Of a stretch of DNA of 64,000 bases, positions 56,110-63,658 are shown in pieces. Location of the stretch: the NCBI RefSeq assembly GCF_011758765.1, contig NZ_JAANOU010000001.1, positions 4,278,001 through 4,342,000 of the forward strand. Reading direction: 5' to 3'. Below the pieces are notes generated by a model. That model did not search any database. It saw nothing but the letters and a program-made list of their open reading frames with translations, and was not told the origin of the DNA. A program made the translations under genes and the position numbers. Numbering within the stretch: position 1 is the stretch's first letter; every line of letters starts with the position of its first letter. This DNA comes from Amycolatopsis viridis. GTDB taxonomy: Bacteria > Actinomycetota > Actinomycetes > Mycobacteriales > Pseudonocardiaceae.

Positions 56110-57402
56110 TCACTTCACGATCTTCTTGGCGCCGTCGACCACCTGCTGCCACGCCTGGTCCGGCGGCGTCCCCTGCTCGACCGCCTGCAACGCCGGGCTG
56201 GTGACGTTCTCCTGGATCTGACCGTCCCCGGGGCCCTTGTACTGCGCCCGCGTCACCTTCCTGGCCTGATCGGCGTAGAGCTGGCCGACCTTGGCGTCGC
56301 CGAAGTAGGGCTCGGTCTGCTGCAGCAGTTGCGGTGAGGTCAGCGCCTGCACCTGGCTGGGGAAGTTGCCGCGTGCCTGGAACGCCTTGAGTTGCTGCTC
56401 CGGCGCGGTAAGCCACGCCGCCAGCTCCGCCGCCTCCTTCGGGTGCTTGCTCTGCTTGGGCACGGTCAGGTACGAACCGCCCCAGTTGCCGCCGCCGTTG
56501 GGGAAGGCGTCGGTGACCGCCCACTTGCCGGCGTTGCCCGGTCCGGCGTTCTCCTCGACCACCCCGAGCATCCACGATGGACAGACGGTGGTGGCGAAGG
56601 TGCCCTGCTGGAAACCGGTTTTCCACTCGTTGCCGAACGCGATGAGCTTCGCGGACTGCCCGTGCCGGATGGCGCCGGTGATGCGGTCCCAGGCCGCCTT
56701 GATGCCCGGGTTGGTCTCGATGGTCAGCTTGTCGGAGCGGTCGAGGTATCCCGTGTCGAGCTGGTTGACCATGGAGTTGTACAGCTGCGAGGACGCGTCG
56801 AACCACGCCTTGCCGCCGGTGCGCGCCACGTACTCATCGCCCGCGGCGAAGTAGGAGTCCCAGCTGGCGAACAGCGTCTTGACGCCCTCGGGGTCCGACG
56901 GCAGCCCGGCTGCCTGCAGCAGGTCCGTGCGGTAGCACAGGGCGAGCGGGCCGATGTCGGTGCCGTAGCCGATGAGCCGGCCGTCGCGGTCCTTGCCGGC
57001 CTCGTACTTCCAGGTCAGCCACCGGTCCGGGGTCGCGTCCGCGGGCCCGATCGCGGTGAGGTCGTTGAACTTGGACGACTTGTCGATGATGTCGGAGAAG
57101 TGGCCCTCCTCGACCGCGACCACGTCCTCCAGCCCGTTGCCCGCGGCCAGCTTGGTGATCAGGTTCTGGTGGTAGGGCCCGCCCTCGCCGGTCTTGTGGT
57201 GGGTGATCTTGATGCCGGGGTGGAGGCGTTCGTACTCCGGGATCAGGTTCTCGTAGCCGAACTCGGTGAAGGTGCCGATGGACAGCTCGATCGGGCCGTT
57301 GCCGGCGGACCCGGCGGTCCCGCCGCCACCGCAGGCGGCCAGGCTCGCGCCCAGCACCGCGAGTCCGATCGCGAGGCTCACGCCCTTGTGAAGGTGTCGC
57401 AC
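56110..57402 (-). CDS. cebE: Extracellular sugar-binding lipoprotein (CebE-like)
   Basis: A 430-residue solute-binding protein. A lipoprotein signal ends in the lipobox LAAC (Cys24), after which the mature protein is lipid-anchored on the outer face of the membrane. The type 1 periplasmic-binding fold includes GTFTEFGYENLIPEYE near the start and WLTAPEQQLKAFQARGNFPS later. The orthologous Streptomyces CebE captures cellobiose and cellotriose. GTG 57402 is the start. The promoter TTGACA-17-CACACT lies upstream with a CebR operator at the transcription start. Confidence 0.9.
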   Translation of the reverse strand: MRHLHKGVSLAIGLAVLGASLAACGGGGTAGSAGNGPIELSIGTFTEFGYENLIPEYERLHPGIKITHHKTGEGGPYHQNLITKLAAGNGLEDVVAVEEGHFSDIIDKSSKFNDLTAIGPADATPDRWLTWKYEAGKDRDGRLIGYGTDIGPLALCYRTDLLQAAGLPSDPEGVKTLFASWDSYFAAGDEYVARTGGKAWFDASSQLYNSMVNQLDTGYLDRSDKLTIETNPGIKAAWDRITGAIRHGQSAKLIAFGNEWKTGFQQGTFATTVCPSWMLGVVEENAGPGNAGKWAVTDAFPNGGGNWGGSYLTVPKQSKHPKEAAELAAWLTAPEQQLKAFQARGNFPSQVQALTSPQLLQQTEPYFGDAKVGQLYADQARKVTRAQYKGPGDGQIQENVTSPALQAVEQGTPPDQAWQQVVDGAKKIVK

Positions 57403-57442
57403 GTCGATTCCCTTGCTCGTGGGGTTCGAGGGAGAAGGATTT

Positions 57443-57496
57443 TGGGAGCGCTCCCAGAACGAGCTTGAGTGTGTCCCCAGTCACGAGCCGTGTCAA
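57443..57496 (-). promoter_or_regulatory. cebE promoter with perfect CebR operator
   Basis: The palindrome TGGGAGCGCTCCCA (57443-57456) is the known CebR consensus. Upstream on the minus strand are -35 TTGACA (57491-57496) and -10 CACACT (57468-57473), 17 nt apart; the operator lies just downstream of the predicted start, where bound CebR would block elongation. Cellobiose releases CebR in Streptomyces. Confidence 0.85.
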
Positions 57497-57503
57497 GGTG
57501 CGC

Positions 57504-57523
57504 TATTCTTGGAAGCGCTCCCA
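57504..57523 (+). promoter_or_regulatory. cebR -10 and second CebR operator
   Basis: -10 TATTCT (57504-57509) is directly followed by TGGAAGCGCTCCCA (57510-57523), a CebR site with one mismatch from the perfect palindrome. It indicates negative autoregulation of cebR. The -35 is poorly conserved. Confidence 0.75.
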
Positions 57524-57544
57524 GGCTTGGCGGAAGGTGACCCG

Positions 57545-58576
57545 GTGACCGCACACGGCAACCACGACGGCCGTCCGACGCTGGAGGACGTGGCCGCCTT
57601 CGCCGGGGTGTCCCGATCCACGGCCTCGCGGGTGCTCAACGACGACCCGAACGTCAGCGCCCGCGCGCGCGAGGCGGTGCGTGCGGCGGTCCGCGACCTG
57701 GGCTACTCGCCGAACCAGGCGGCGCGGTCACTGGTGACGCGCCGCACCGGCGCGGTGGCGGTGGTGCTGTCGGAGCCGGAAGAGGCCCTGCTCGGCGACC
57801 CGTACCGGACGGCGGTCATGCGCGCCGGGTACCGCGAACTGGCCGCGTCGGGCATCCAGATGGTGCTGATGTTCTGCGACGGGCGCGACGACCTGACGCG
57901 GACGTTGCGGTTCCTGGAGGGCGGCCACGTGGACGGCGCGCTGGTGTTCGCCCCGCACCAGTCGGACCCGCTCCCCCGCGCGCTGCGGTTGCTGCGGCTG
58001 CCGGTGGTGTTCGGCGGTCCCGCCGGCGGAGTGGCGCGCGGGGTGCACGTGATCGACTTCGACAACGAGTCCGGCGCCCGGCTGGCGGTGGAGCACCTGG
58101 TGAGCCTGGGCCGCCGCCGGATCGCGACGGTCGCCGGGCCGCAGGACCAGACCGCGGCGGTGCACCGGCTGGCCGGCTGGCGCCGGACGCTCGCCGACGC
58201 CGGCCTGGACACGACCGGCCTGGCCGAGGAGGCGGACTTCACGCTCGACGGCGGCCGGGAGGCGATGGACCGGCTGCTGGCCCGGCAGCCCGGCCTCGAC
58301 GCGGTGTTCGTGGCGAGCGACGTGATGGCGGCCGGGGTGCTGCGGTCGCTGAGCGCAGCCGGGCGGCGCGTTCCCGCGGACGTGGCCGTGGTGGGGTTCG
58401 ACGACCACCCGGCGCTGGCCGCGGCGATGAACCCGCCGCTGACCACGGTCCACCAGGACCCGGCAGCCCAGGTGCGCCGCATGGTGGCGACGCTGACGGC
58501 ACTGCTGGCCGGGGAGACGCTGCGGCCGCGCCGCCAGGTGCTCCCGGTGTCGCTGACCCGCCGCGAGTCGGCGTAG
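57545..58576 (+). CDS. cebR: LacI family repressor of cellobiose utilisation (CebR-like)
   Basis: A 343-residue LacI-family regulator. The helix-turn-helix TLEDVAAFAGVSRSTASRVLNDDPNVS and hinge helix (YSPNQAARSLVTRRTGAVAVV) are followed by the periplasmic-binding-like ligand domain (GPQDQTAAVHRLAGWRR ... VVGFDDHPAL). GTG 57545 is preceded by GGAAGGTG. It is divergent from cebE and sits beside two TGGGAGCGCTCCCA-type operators, so it should repress cebEFG-bglC and itself until cellobiose binds. Confidence 0.92.
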   Translation: MTAHGNHDGRPTLEDVAAFAGVSRSTASRVLNDDPNVSARAREAVRAAVRDLGYSPNQAARSLVTRRTGAVAVVLSEPEEALLGDPYRTAVMRAGYRELAASGIQMVLMFCDGRDDLTRTLRFLEGGHVDGALVFAPHQSDPLPRALRLLRLPVVFGGPAGGVARGVHVIDFDNESGARLAVEHLVSLGRRRIATVAGPQDQTAAVHRLAGWRRTLADAGLDTTGLAEEADFTLDGGREAMDRLLARQPGLDAVFVASDVMAAGVLRSLSAAGRRVPADVAVVGFDDHPALAAAMNPPLTTVHQDPAAQVRRMVATLTALLAGETLRPRRQVLPVSLTRRESA

Positions 58577-58609
58577 GCGCGCGGGGAGCGCGACGGCTCC
58601 CCGCGCGCC
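58576..58609. terminator. Bidirectional terminator between cebR and aldehyde dehydrogenase
   Basis: A perfect 14-bp inverted repeat (58576-58589 and 58596-58609) with a 6-base loop. The left arm begins at the last base of the cebR stop, and the other gene ends 4 nt away, so it serves both convergent genes. Confidence 0.8.
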
Positions 58610-58613
58610 GGGT

Positions 58614-60002
58614 TCATCCGCCGGCCAGTCCGATGTGGACGACCTTCGTCACGGTCATCTCGTCCAGCAGTTCCGGTCCGTACCCGAAACCCTCACCGCT
58701 GGCATTGCGCGGATGGGCCGCTCCGGCGGGCGCGCCACCGAAGACGTCGTTCACCTTCACCGTCCCGACCGGCAGCTCGCGCCACGCGCGCTGGGCGTGC
58801 GCCATCGAATTCGTCAGCACGGTCGCGGTCAGGCCGTACCGGTCGTCGGCCGCCTCCGCCAGCGCCTCGTCGAAGTCGCCGACCACCTGCACCGGCGCGA
58901 CCGGCCCGAACGTCTCCTCCGTCATCACCCGCATCGACCGGGTGCACCCGGCCAGCACCGTTGCCGGGTAGTACGCGCCCGGTCCGTCCGGCAGCGTGCC
59001 GCCGGCCAGCACCTGCGCGCCCCGCTCGACGGCATCGCGGACCTGGTCGTGCACGTGCGCGCGCTGACGCTCGTCCACCAGCGGGCCCATCGGGACCTCG
59101 GTGGGCCGCTTGCGGGCCTCCTCGGCCAGGGCATCCAGGAACTCGCGCGCGAGGTCGCGGTGCACGTAGATCCGCTCCACGGACACGCAGATCTGCCCGG
59201 CGTTGGCGAACGCACCCACCGCGGCCTGCGACGCCGCCAACCGCGGATCGACGTCGGCGTCCACGATCAACGCGTCGTTCCCGCCGTTCTCCAGCAGCAC
59301 CTTCGCCCCGGTCCGCGCCGCCGCGGCGGCCACCGACCGCCCGGTCGCGGTGCTGCCCACGTGCGCGATCACATCCACGCCGTCGCACTCCGCGAGCCAC
59401 GCACCCACGGAACCGTCGCCGTCCAGGCACTGCAAGACGTCCAGCGGCAGGTGACGGGCGATCAGCTCGCTGAGCATCCGCCCGACGTGCGGGCACCGCT
59501 CGCTCGGCTTGTGCACGACGACGTTCCCGGTCGCCAGCGCCGCACCCAGCAGCCCGCAGGCGACCGCGACCGGATCGTTCCACGGGGTCAGCGCCACCAC
59601 CACGCCGCGGGGTCCGGGGACCATCAGGTCCGTCGCGTCCCAGCCCCCCTGCAAGCTGCGCCCTCGGTGCGCCGGTCCGAGCTCCGCGTACTGCTCCAGC
59701 GTGCCGGCACCGGCGAGCACCCCACCGCGCGCGTCGTCCGGCAGTTTGCCGGTCTCCCGCGTGTTCATCTCCGCCAGCTCGTCCGCTCGCTCGCGCAGCT
59801 CCTTCGCCGCGGCCTTGAGCGCCTCCGCGCGCTCGCCCGCCGGCGTGCGCGCCCACACCGCGAACGCCGCACGCGCGGCGCGCACCGCACCGGCGACCTC
59901 CTGCTCGGTGGCGGCGGTGACACGTCCCACCAGCTCGCCACTGGCCGGGTCGTGCACCTCGAGGGTGCCCGGGACGTCCTCACGGGTCATCAGCTCAGTC
60001 AT
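58614..60002 (-). CDS. Aldehyde dehydrogenase family protein
   Basis: A 462-residue NAD(P)+-dependent aldehyde dehydrogenase. Catalytic Cys in NAGQICVSVER, general base Glu in LLENGGNDA, cofactor loop PWNDPVAVACGLLGAALATGN and substrate-site KPSERCPHVG are clear. ATG 60002 is chosen because AGGAGG sits 4 nt upstream; a second ATG (59990) lacks one. The substrate is unknown; neighbours give no hint. Confidence 0.9.
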   Translation of the reverse strand: MTELMTREDVPGTLEVHDPASGELVGRVTAATEQEVAGAVRAARAAFAVWARTPAGERAEALKAAAKELRERADELAEMNTRETGKLPDDARGGVLAGAGTLEQYAELGPAHRGRSLQGGWDATDLMVPGPRGVVVALTPWNDPVAVACGLLGAALATGNVVVHKPSERCPHVGRMLSELIARHLPLDVLQCLDGDGSVGAWLAECDGVDVIAHVGSTATGRSVAAAAARTGAKVLLENGGNDALIVDADVDPRLAASQAAVGAFANAGQICVSVERIYVHRDLAREFLDALAEEARKRPTEVPMGPLVDERQRAHVHDQVRDAVERGAQVLAGGTLPDGPGAYYPATVLAGCTRSMRVMTEETFGPVAPVQVVGDFDEALAEAADDRYGLTATVLTNSMAHAQRAWRELPVGTVKVNDVFGGAPAGAAHPRNASGEGFGYGPELLDEMTVTKVVHIGLAGG

Positions 60003-60058
60003 CGCACCTCCTGTCCGCGGTGCGAGTACCCCTGCTGCTCCGCTGCGACACCCGGGAC

Positions 60059-60592
60059 TCAGCCCTCCGCGATCTGCTGCGCCTTCGCGTACGCCAGCTG
60101 CAGGAAGTCGGCACCGGTCAGGGCGGACAGCGCGGCCGTGACCAGCCGGGTGAGCCGGGGCGCGAAGACGTGGCCGATCGTGAACGCGGTCACCACCCAC
60201 ATGTCCAGGCAGAACGGGCAGGTGAGCAGTTCACCGATGCTGTGCCGGAGCCCGGAGGGCTTGCGCACTTCTTCCATCACCTCGGCCGGACCGCCGGTGT
60301 CAGCGTATCGGGTGAACGGGGCGCGCAGTGGGCTGGTGACGGCGTCCTTGCTGAGGGTGCGGGCCAGCTTGTGGGTAGCCATCGCGGTCAGGACGATATC
60401 GGAAACACGCAGGTCCCGCGGGAGTCTCCGGCCGGTGACGGCCGCCGCGACCGCCGCCGCCGCAACGAGCGAGGTGTAGACGAGCATGACGACCAGGTAG
60501 CCGCCCAGCGGACGATCGTTGGACCCGCGGTAGGTGTCCGCCTCGGCACGGCCCGCGGCGGCGAGGTCCCGGATTCCGGCGTGCTGCGCCAT
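60059..60592 (-). CDS. DUF1360 membrane protein
   Basis: A 177-residue membrane protein with about three helices and the DUF1360 features DIVLTAMATHKLARTLSKDAVTSPLR and ELLTCPFCLDMWV. A CPFC motif on a loop could bind metal or a redox group. Function is unknown. The start is at 60592; it is divergent from the GNAT gene and 56 nt from the aldehyde dehydrogenase start. Confidence 0.83.
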   Translation of the reverse strand: MAQHAGIRDLAAAGRAEADTYRGSNDRPLGGYLVVMLVYTSLVAAAAVAAAVTGRRLPRDLRVSDIVLTAMATHKLARTLSKDAVTSPLRAPFTRYADTGGPAEVMEEVRKPSGLRHSIGELLTCPFCLDMWVVTAFTIGHVFAPRLTRLVTAALSALTGADFLQLAYAKAQQIAEG

Positions 60593-60678
60593 ACGCTCTC
60601 CTGATGCTCGGCTGTTCGTGCGAGCACCGGGTACCCCCCGAGGTCCACGGGCAACCGCCAGGCCGCGAAGGAGGAGAA

Positions 60679-61137
60679 ATGCCGCACCACAAGTACCTCT
60701 TCCGCCGCGCGACGCCCGATGACGCCGCCGCGATCCGCGAGCTGGTCCACGCCGCCTACGCCAAGTGGGTGGACCTGATCCGGCGGGAACCCCTCCCGAT
60801 GCAGGCCGACTACCGGCAGGCCGTGACCGCCCACCAGATCGACCTGCTCTACGACGACGACGAACTGGTCGCGTTGATCGAAATGATCCCCGCGGTGGAC
60901 CACCTGCTGATCGAGAACGTGGCGGTGCGGCCGTCGGCTCAGGGTGCGGGCTACGGGCGGCTGCTGATGCGGCACGCCGACCTGGTGGCGCAGACGATGG
61001 GCCTGCCCGGCGTGCAGCTCTACACCAACGCCCTGTTCACCGAGAACATCCGCTTCTACCGGCGGCTGGGCTACCGGGTGGACCGCGAGGAGCCGTTCCA
61101 CGACGGGGCTCTGGTGCACATGAGCAAGGCGGTGTGA
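60679..61137 (+). CDS. GNAT family N-acetyltransferase
   Basis: A 152-residue acetyltransferase. The acetyl-CoA pyrophosphate loop is VRPSAQGAGYGRLLM and the C-terminal NIRFYRRLGYR is typical. GGAGGAG lies just upstream of ATG 60679; an in-frame start 75 nt upstream has no support. The substrate is unknown. Confidence 0.9.
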   Translation: MPHHKYLFRRATPDDAAAIRELVHAAYAKWVDLIRREPLPMQADYRQAVTAHQIDLLYDDDELVALIEMIPAVDHLLIENVAVRPSAQGAGYGRLLMRHADLVAQTMGLPGVQLYTNALFTENIRFYRRLGYRVDREEPFHDGALVHMSKAV

Positions 61138-61142
61138 GCCGC

Positions 61143-62243
61143 TCACCTGCCCTTGTGCGGCTTCTTGTGCTGCCCCTTGGCCTTGCCGTTTCCGTTGCCG
61201 TTGCCCGGGTTGCCCTTGACGTGGGAGTCCTGCGGCGCCACGGGCGCCGCCTCGGTGCGCGCCGGGGCGGTGTCCACGACCGGCGCCGGGGCGTCGCTCG
61301 TCATCGGCGGAGCGACCACCGGCGCGGCCACGGCCGGGGCCGGGGCGGAGGCCGGGGCTTCGGCGGTGGCGCCGCCGAGGAGGACCAGCGAGCACGCGGC
61401 CGCGGCGGCCGTCGACGCGAACCCGGCCGCCACCCGCAGGCGCCGCCGGGGCCGGGTACGGGGCAGCGGGCGCGTCACCCCGCTCAGCACGGCCGCGACC
61501 TCGTGCGCCGGCGGTCGCGCCTGCGGATCCCGGTCTCCCATCCTGCGCAGCAGATCCGCGACGTGCGCGGGCAGCCCGTCCGGCACGACCGGTGGCCGCA
61601 GCAGCCGCGCCACCGCCGATTCGGTCAGCGATCCCGGGTACTCGCGCCGCCCGGACAGGCATTCGAGCAGGACCAGCGCGAGTGAGTACACGTCCGCAGC
61701 AGGACCGACCTGGTCACCGCGGACCTGCTCGGGCGCCATGTACGCGGCGGTACCCACCACCGTTCCGGTCGTGGTGAAGCGTGTGCTGTCGTGGCCCTGC
61801 GCGATGCCGAAGTCGCCGAGCACCGCGCCGTCCGGGGAGAGCAGCACGTTGGCGGGCTTGACGTCCCGGTGCGTGATGCCCGCCCGGTGCACGTAGGCCA
61901 GCGCGTCCGCCAGGCGCGCCCCCAGCTCGATCGTCTCGTCCACGGTGAGGGGTCCCTCGGCGATCCGTTCCGCGAGGGTCGGGCCGTCGACGAGCCGCAT
62001 CACGAAGAACGGGCGCCCGTCCCGCACGCCGGAGTCGTACAACGGCACCAGAGCGGGGTGCCGCAGCCGGTCCAGGATGCGGAACTCCTGCGCCTGCCGC
62101 CGCTGCTGCGTGCGGGTGGCGCCGGCGGGGAAGATCTTGATCGCGACCTCGCGTCCGGCCACGCTGTCCCAGGCGCGGTGCACATCGGCACTGCCTCCGC
62201 CACCGATCCGCTCCTCCAGCCGGTACCGCTCGCCCGTCTCCAC
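61143..62243 (-). CDS. Membrane-anchored serine/threonine protein kinase
   Basis: A 366-residue Hanks-type kinase. Residues ~1-255 are the catalytic domain: Gly loop GGGGSAD, Lys36 (AIKI), HRDVKPAN (His125-Asp127), DFG (144-146), APE. A basic juxtamembrane segment, one hydrophobic helix (about 272-292) and an Ala/Pro-rich outer tail ending in a basic Gly/Asn/Lys run follow. No PASTA or other sensor domain is present. GTG 62243 is the start. It is divergent from the LigD-polymerase gene. The ligand and targets are unknown. Confidence 0.9.
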   Translation of the reverse strand: METGERYRLEERIGGGGSADVHRAWDSVAGREVAIKIFPAGATRTQQRRQAQEFRILDRLRHPALVPLYDSGVRDGRPFFVMRLVDGPTLAERIAEGPLTVDETIELGARLADALAYVHRAGITHRDVKPANVLLSPDGAVLGDFGIAQGHDSTRFTTTGTVVGTAAYMAPEQVRGDQVGPAADVYSLALVLLECLSGRREYPGSLTESAVARLLRPPVVPDGLPAHVADLLRRMGDRDPQARPPAHEVAAVLSGVTRPLPRTRPRRRLRVAAGFASTAAAAACSLVLLGGATAEAPASAPAPAVAAPVVAPPMTSDAPAPVVDTAPARTEAAPVAPQDSHVKGNPGNGNGNGKAKGQHKKPHKGR

Positions 62244-62321
62244 ATCGGAGCGCTACCCCGGCGCGGGTTCCGGCAAACCCAGGAGTGGCCCCAGCGCTGC
62301 GCTTCCGCGAGAGTGGTTTCC

Positions 62322-63281
62322 ATGAGCAGCACTGAGGTGCGCGACGGGGTGTCGTTGACCAACCTCGACCAGTCACTGTTCGCCGATGCGGGTGCCACGA
62401 AACGCGACCTGGTCGACTACCTGGACGCGGTCGCCGACCGGATCCTCCCGGCGCTGCGGGACCGGCCGCTGTCGGTGATCCGGCTGCTGCGCGGGCAGGA
62501 CGCGTTCATGCAGAAGAACCTGCCGAAGTACACGCCGGAGTGGGTGCCGCGGGTTGGCCTGTGGGCGGAGAGTTCGCACCGGCAGGTCACCTACGGGTTG
62601 TGCAACGACCGCCGCACACTGCTGTGGTTCGCCAACCAGCGGGCGATCGAGTACCACCCGACGCTGGCCGTCGCGGGGCAGCTGGACCGGCCCACGCACC
62701 TGGTCCTGGACCTCGACCCGCCCGAGGGTTCGGCGGCGTTCGGCCTGGCCGTGCGTGCGGCGTTGCTGGTCCGCCAGGCGCTGGCCGACTGCGGTCTGGC
62801 GGGTGCGGTGAAGACCAGCGGCGCGAAAGGGGTGCACGTCGTGGTACCGGTGCGCGGTGCGGACGCGGAGCAGGCCGCGGCGTCGACCCGGGCGCTGGCG
62901 GCGCGGGCCGAGAAGCTGGACCCGGACCTGGCGACGACGGCGTTCATCCGGGAGGACCGCGGCGGGAAGGTGTTCCTCGACTCGACGCGCGCCGGCGGGG
63001 CGACGGTCGTCGCGGTGTACAGCCCGCGGGTGCGGCCGGGCCTGCCGGTGTCGTTCCCGGTGCCGTGGAGCGACCTGACGAACGTCACCCCGGCCGATTT
63101 CGTGCTGCGCGAGGCGTTGCGGCTGCTGGACGGGCAGGACCCGTGGGCCGCGTCGCTGCCCGCGCCGCAGGAGCTGCCCGCGGACCTGATCGAGCACGGC
63201 CGCACGATTCCGATCGCGCGCGTCCAGGCCATGCACGAGGGCAAACGGAGAGCCCGGGCACGCCGCGAGCACGGCGGCTGA
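62322..63281 (+). CDS. Stand-alone LigD-type polymerase (primase-polymerase) domain
   Basis: A 319-residue archaeo-eukaryotic primase-fold polymerase related to the N-terminal domain of bacterial LigD. Catalytic Asp residues are in LDLDPPEG (130, 132), with SGAKGVHVVVP and EDRGGKVFLDSTR completing the site. It adds ribonucleotides or deoxynucleotides at broken ends in non-homologous end joining. There is no ligase or nuclease domain in this protein. ATG 62322 begins it. Ku and ligase genes are not in the window. Confidence 0.9.
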   Translation: MSSTEVRDGVSLTNLDQSLFADAGATKRDLVDYLDAVADRILPALRDRPLSVIRLLRGQDAFMQKNLPKYTPEWVPRVGLWAESSHRQVTYGLCNDRRTLLWFANQRAIEYHPTLAVAGQLDRPTHLVLDLDPPEGSAAFGLAVRAALLVRQALADCGLAGAVKTSGAKGVHVVVPVRGADAEQAAASTRALAARAEKLDPDLATTAFIREDRGGKVFLDSTRAGGATVVAVYSPRVRPGLPVSFPVPWSDLTNVTPADFVLREALRLLDGQDPWAASLPAPQELPADLIEHGRTIPIARVQAMHEGKRRARARREHGG

Positions 63282-63307
63282 GGCCGGTGCGCGGGCAGCC
63301 CGATCAT

Positions 63308-63324
63308 CGGGTGCCAGACACCCG
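63308..63324. terminator. Candidate hairpin after the LigD-polymerase gene
   Basis: A 6-bp perfect stem CGGGTG/CACCCG (63308-63313, 63319-63324) with a 5-base loop, 27 nt after the polymerase stop. It may terminate that gene or the opposing tRNA-Gly transcript. Confidence 0.35.
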
Positions 63325-63340
63325 GGCCGGTGCGCAAGAG

Positions 63341-63411
63341 AGCGGGCGACGGGAATCGAACCCGCACCACCAGTTTGGAAGACTGGGGCTCTACCATTGA
63401 GCTACGCCCGC
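63341..63411 (-). tRNA. tRNA-Gly(TCC)
   Basis: A complete cloverleaf on the minus strand. The acceptor stem GCGGGCG pairs with CGCCCGC, the D arm is GCTC-AATGGTA-GAGC, the anticodon loop CTTCCAA gives TCC, and the T loop is TTCGATT. The discriminator is T at 63341. CCA is not genome-encoded and must be added by a nucleotidyltransferase. Confidence 0.96.
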
Positions 63412-63493
63412 ATGCACCCGCATCGCACGGGCGCGTCTGCGAGTCTAGCGGCTCGCGCTAGAGTGATCGCACCGCCCCGGCCTCTGGGGCGAC

Positions 63494-63570
63494 CGGGATG
63501 TGGCGCAGCTTGGTAGCGCATCCGCTTTGGGAGCGGAGGGTCGCAGGTTCAAATCCTGTCATCCCGACCA
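63494..63570 (+). tRNA. tRNA-Pro(TGG)
   Basis: A cloverleaf with acceptor stem CGGGATG/CATCCCG, D arm GCGC-AGCTTGGTA-GCGC, anticodon loop TTTGGGA (anticodon TGG) and T loop TTCAAAT. The CCA tail is genome-encoded (63568-63570), unlike the neighbouring tRNA-Gly. Confidence 0.96.
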
Positions 63571-63658
63571 GTTCGCACCGCCGGTGCGGGTCGAAGCGGC
63601 TTGTGCCCCGCGTGTCGGGGCCCGCCCGGCACCGCGCAGCGTTGGTACGGTCGGTGAC

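Noticed and set aside
63341..63570. tRNA genes as an integration site of a mobile element
   Set aside because: No integrase, excisionase or direct repeat of the tRNA 3' end was found in the window.
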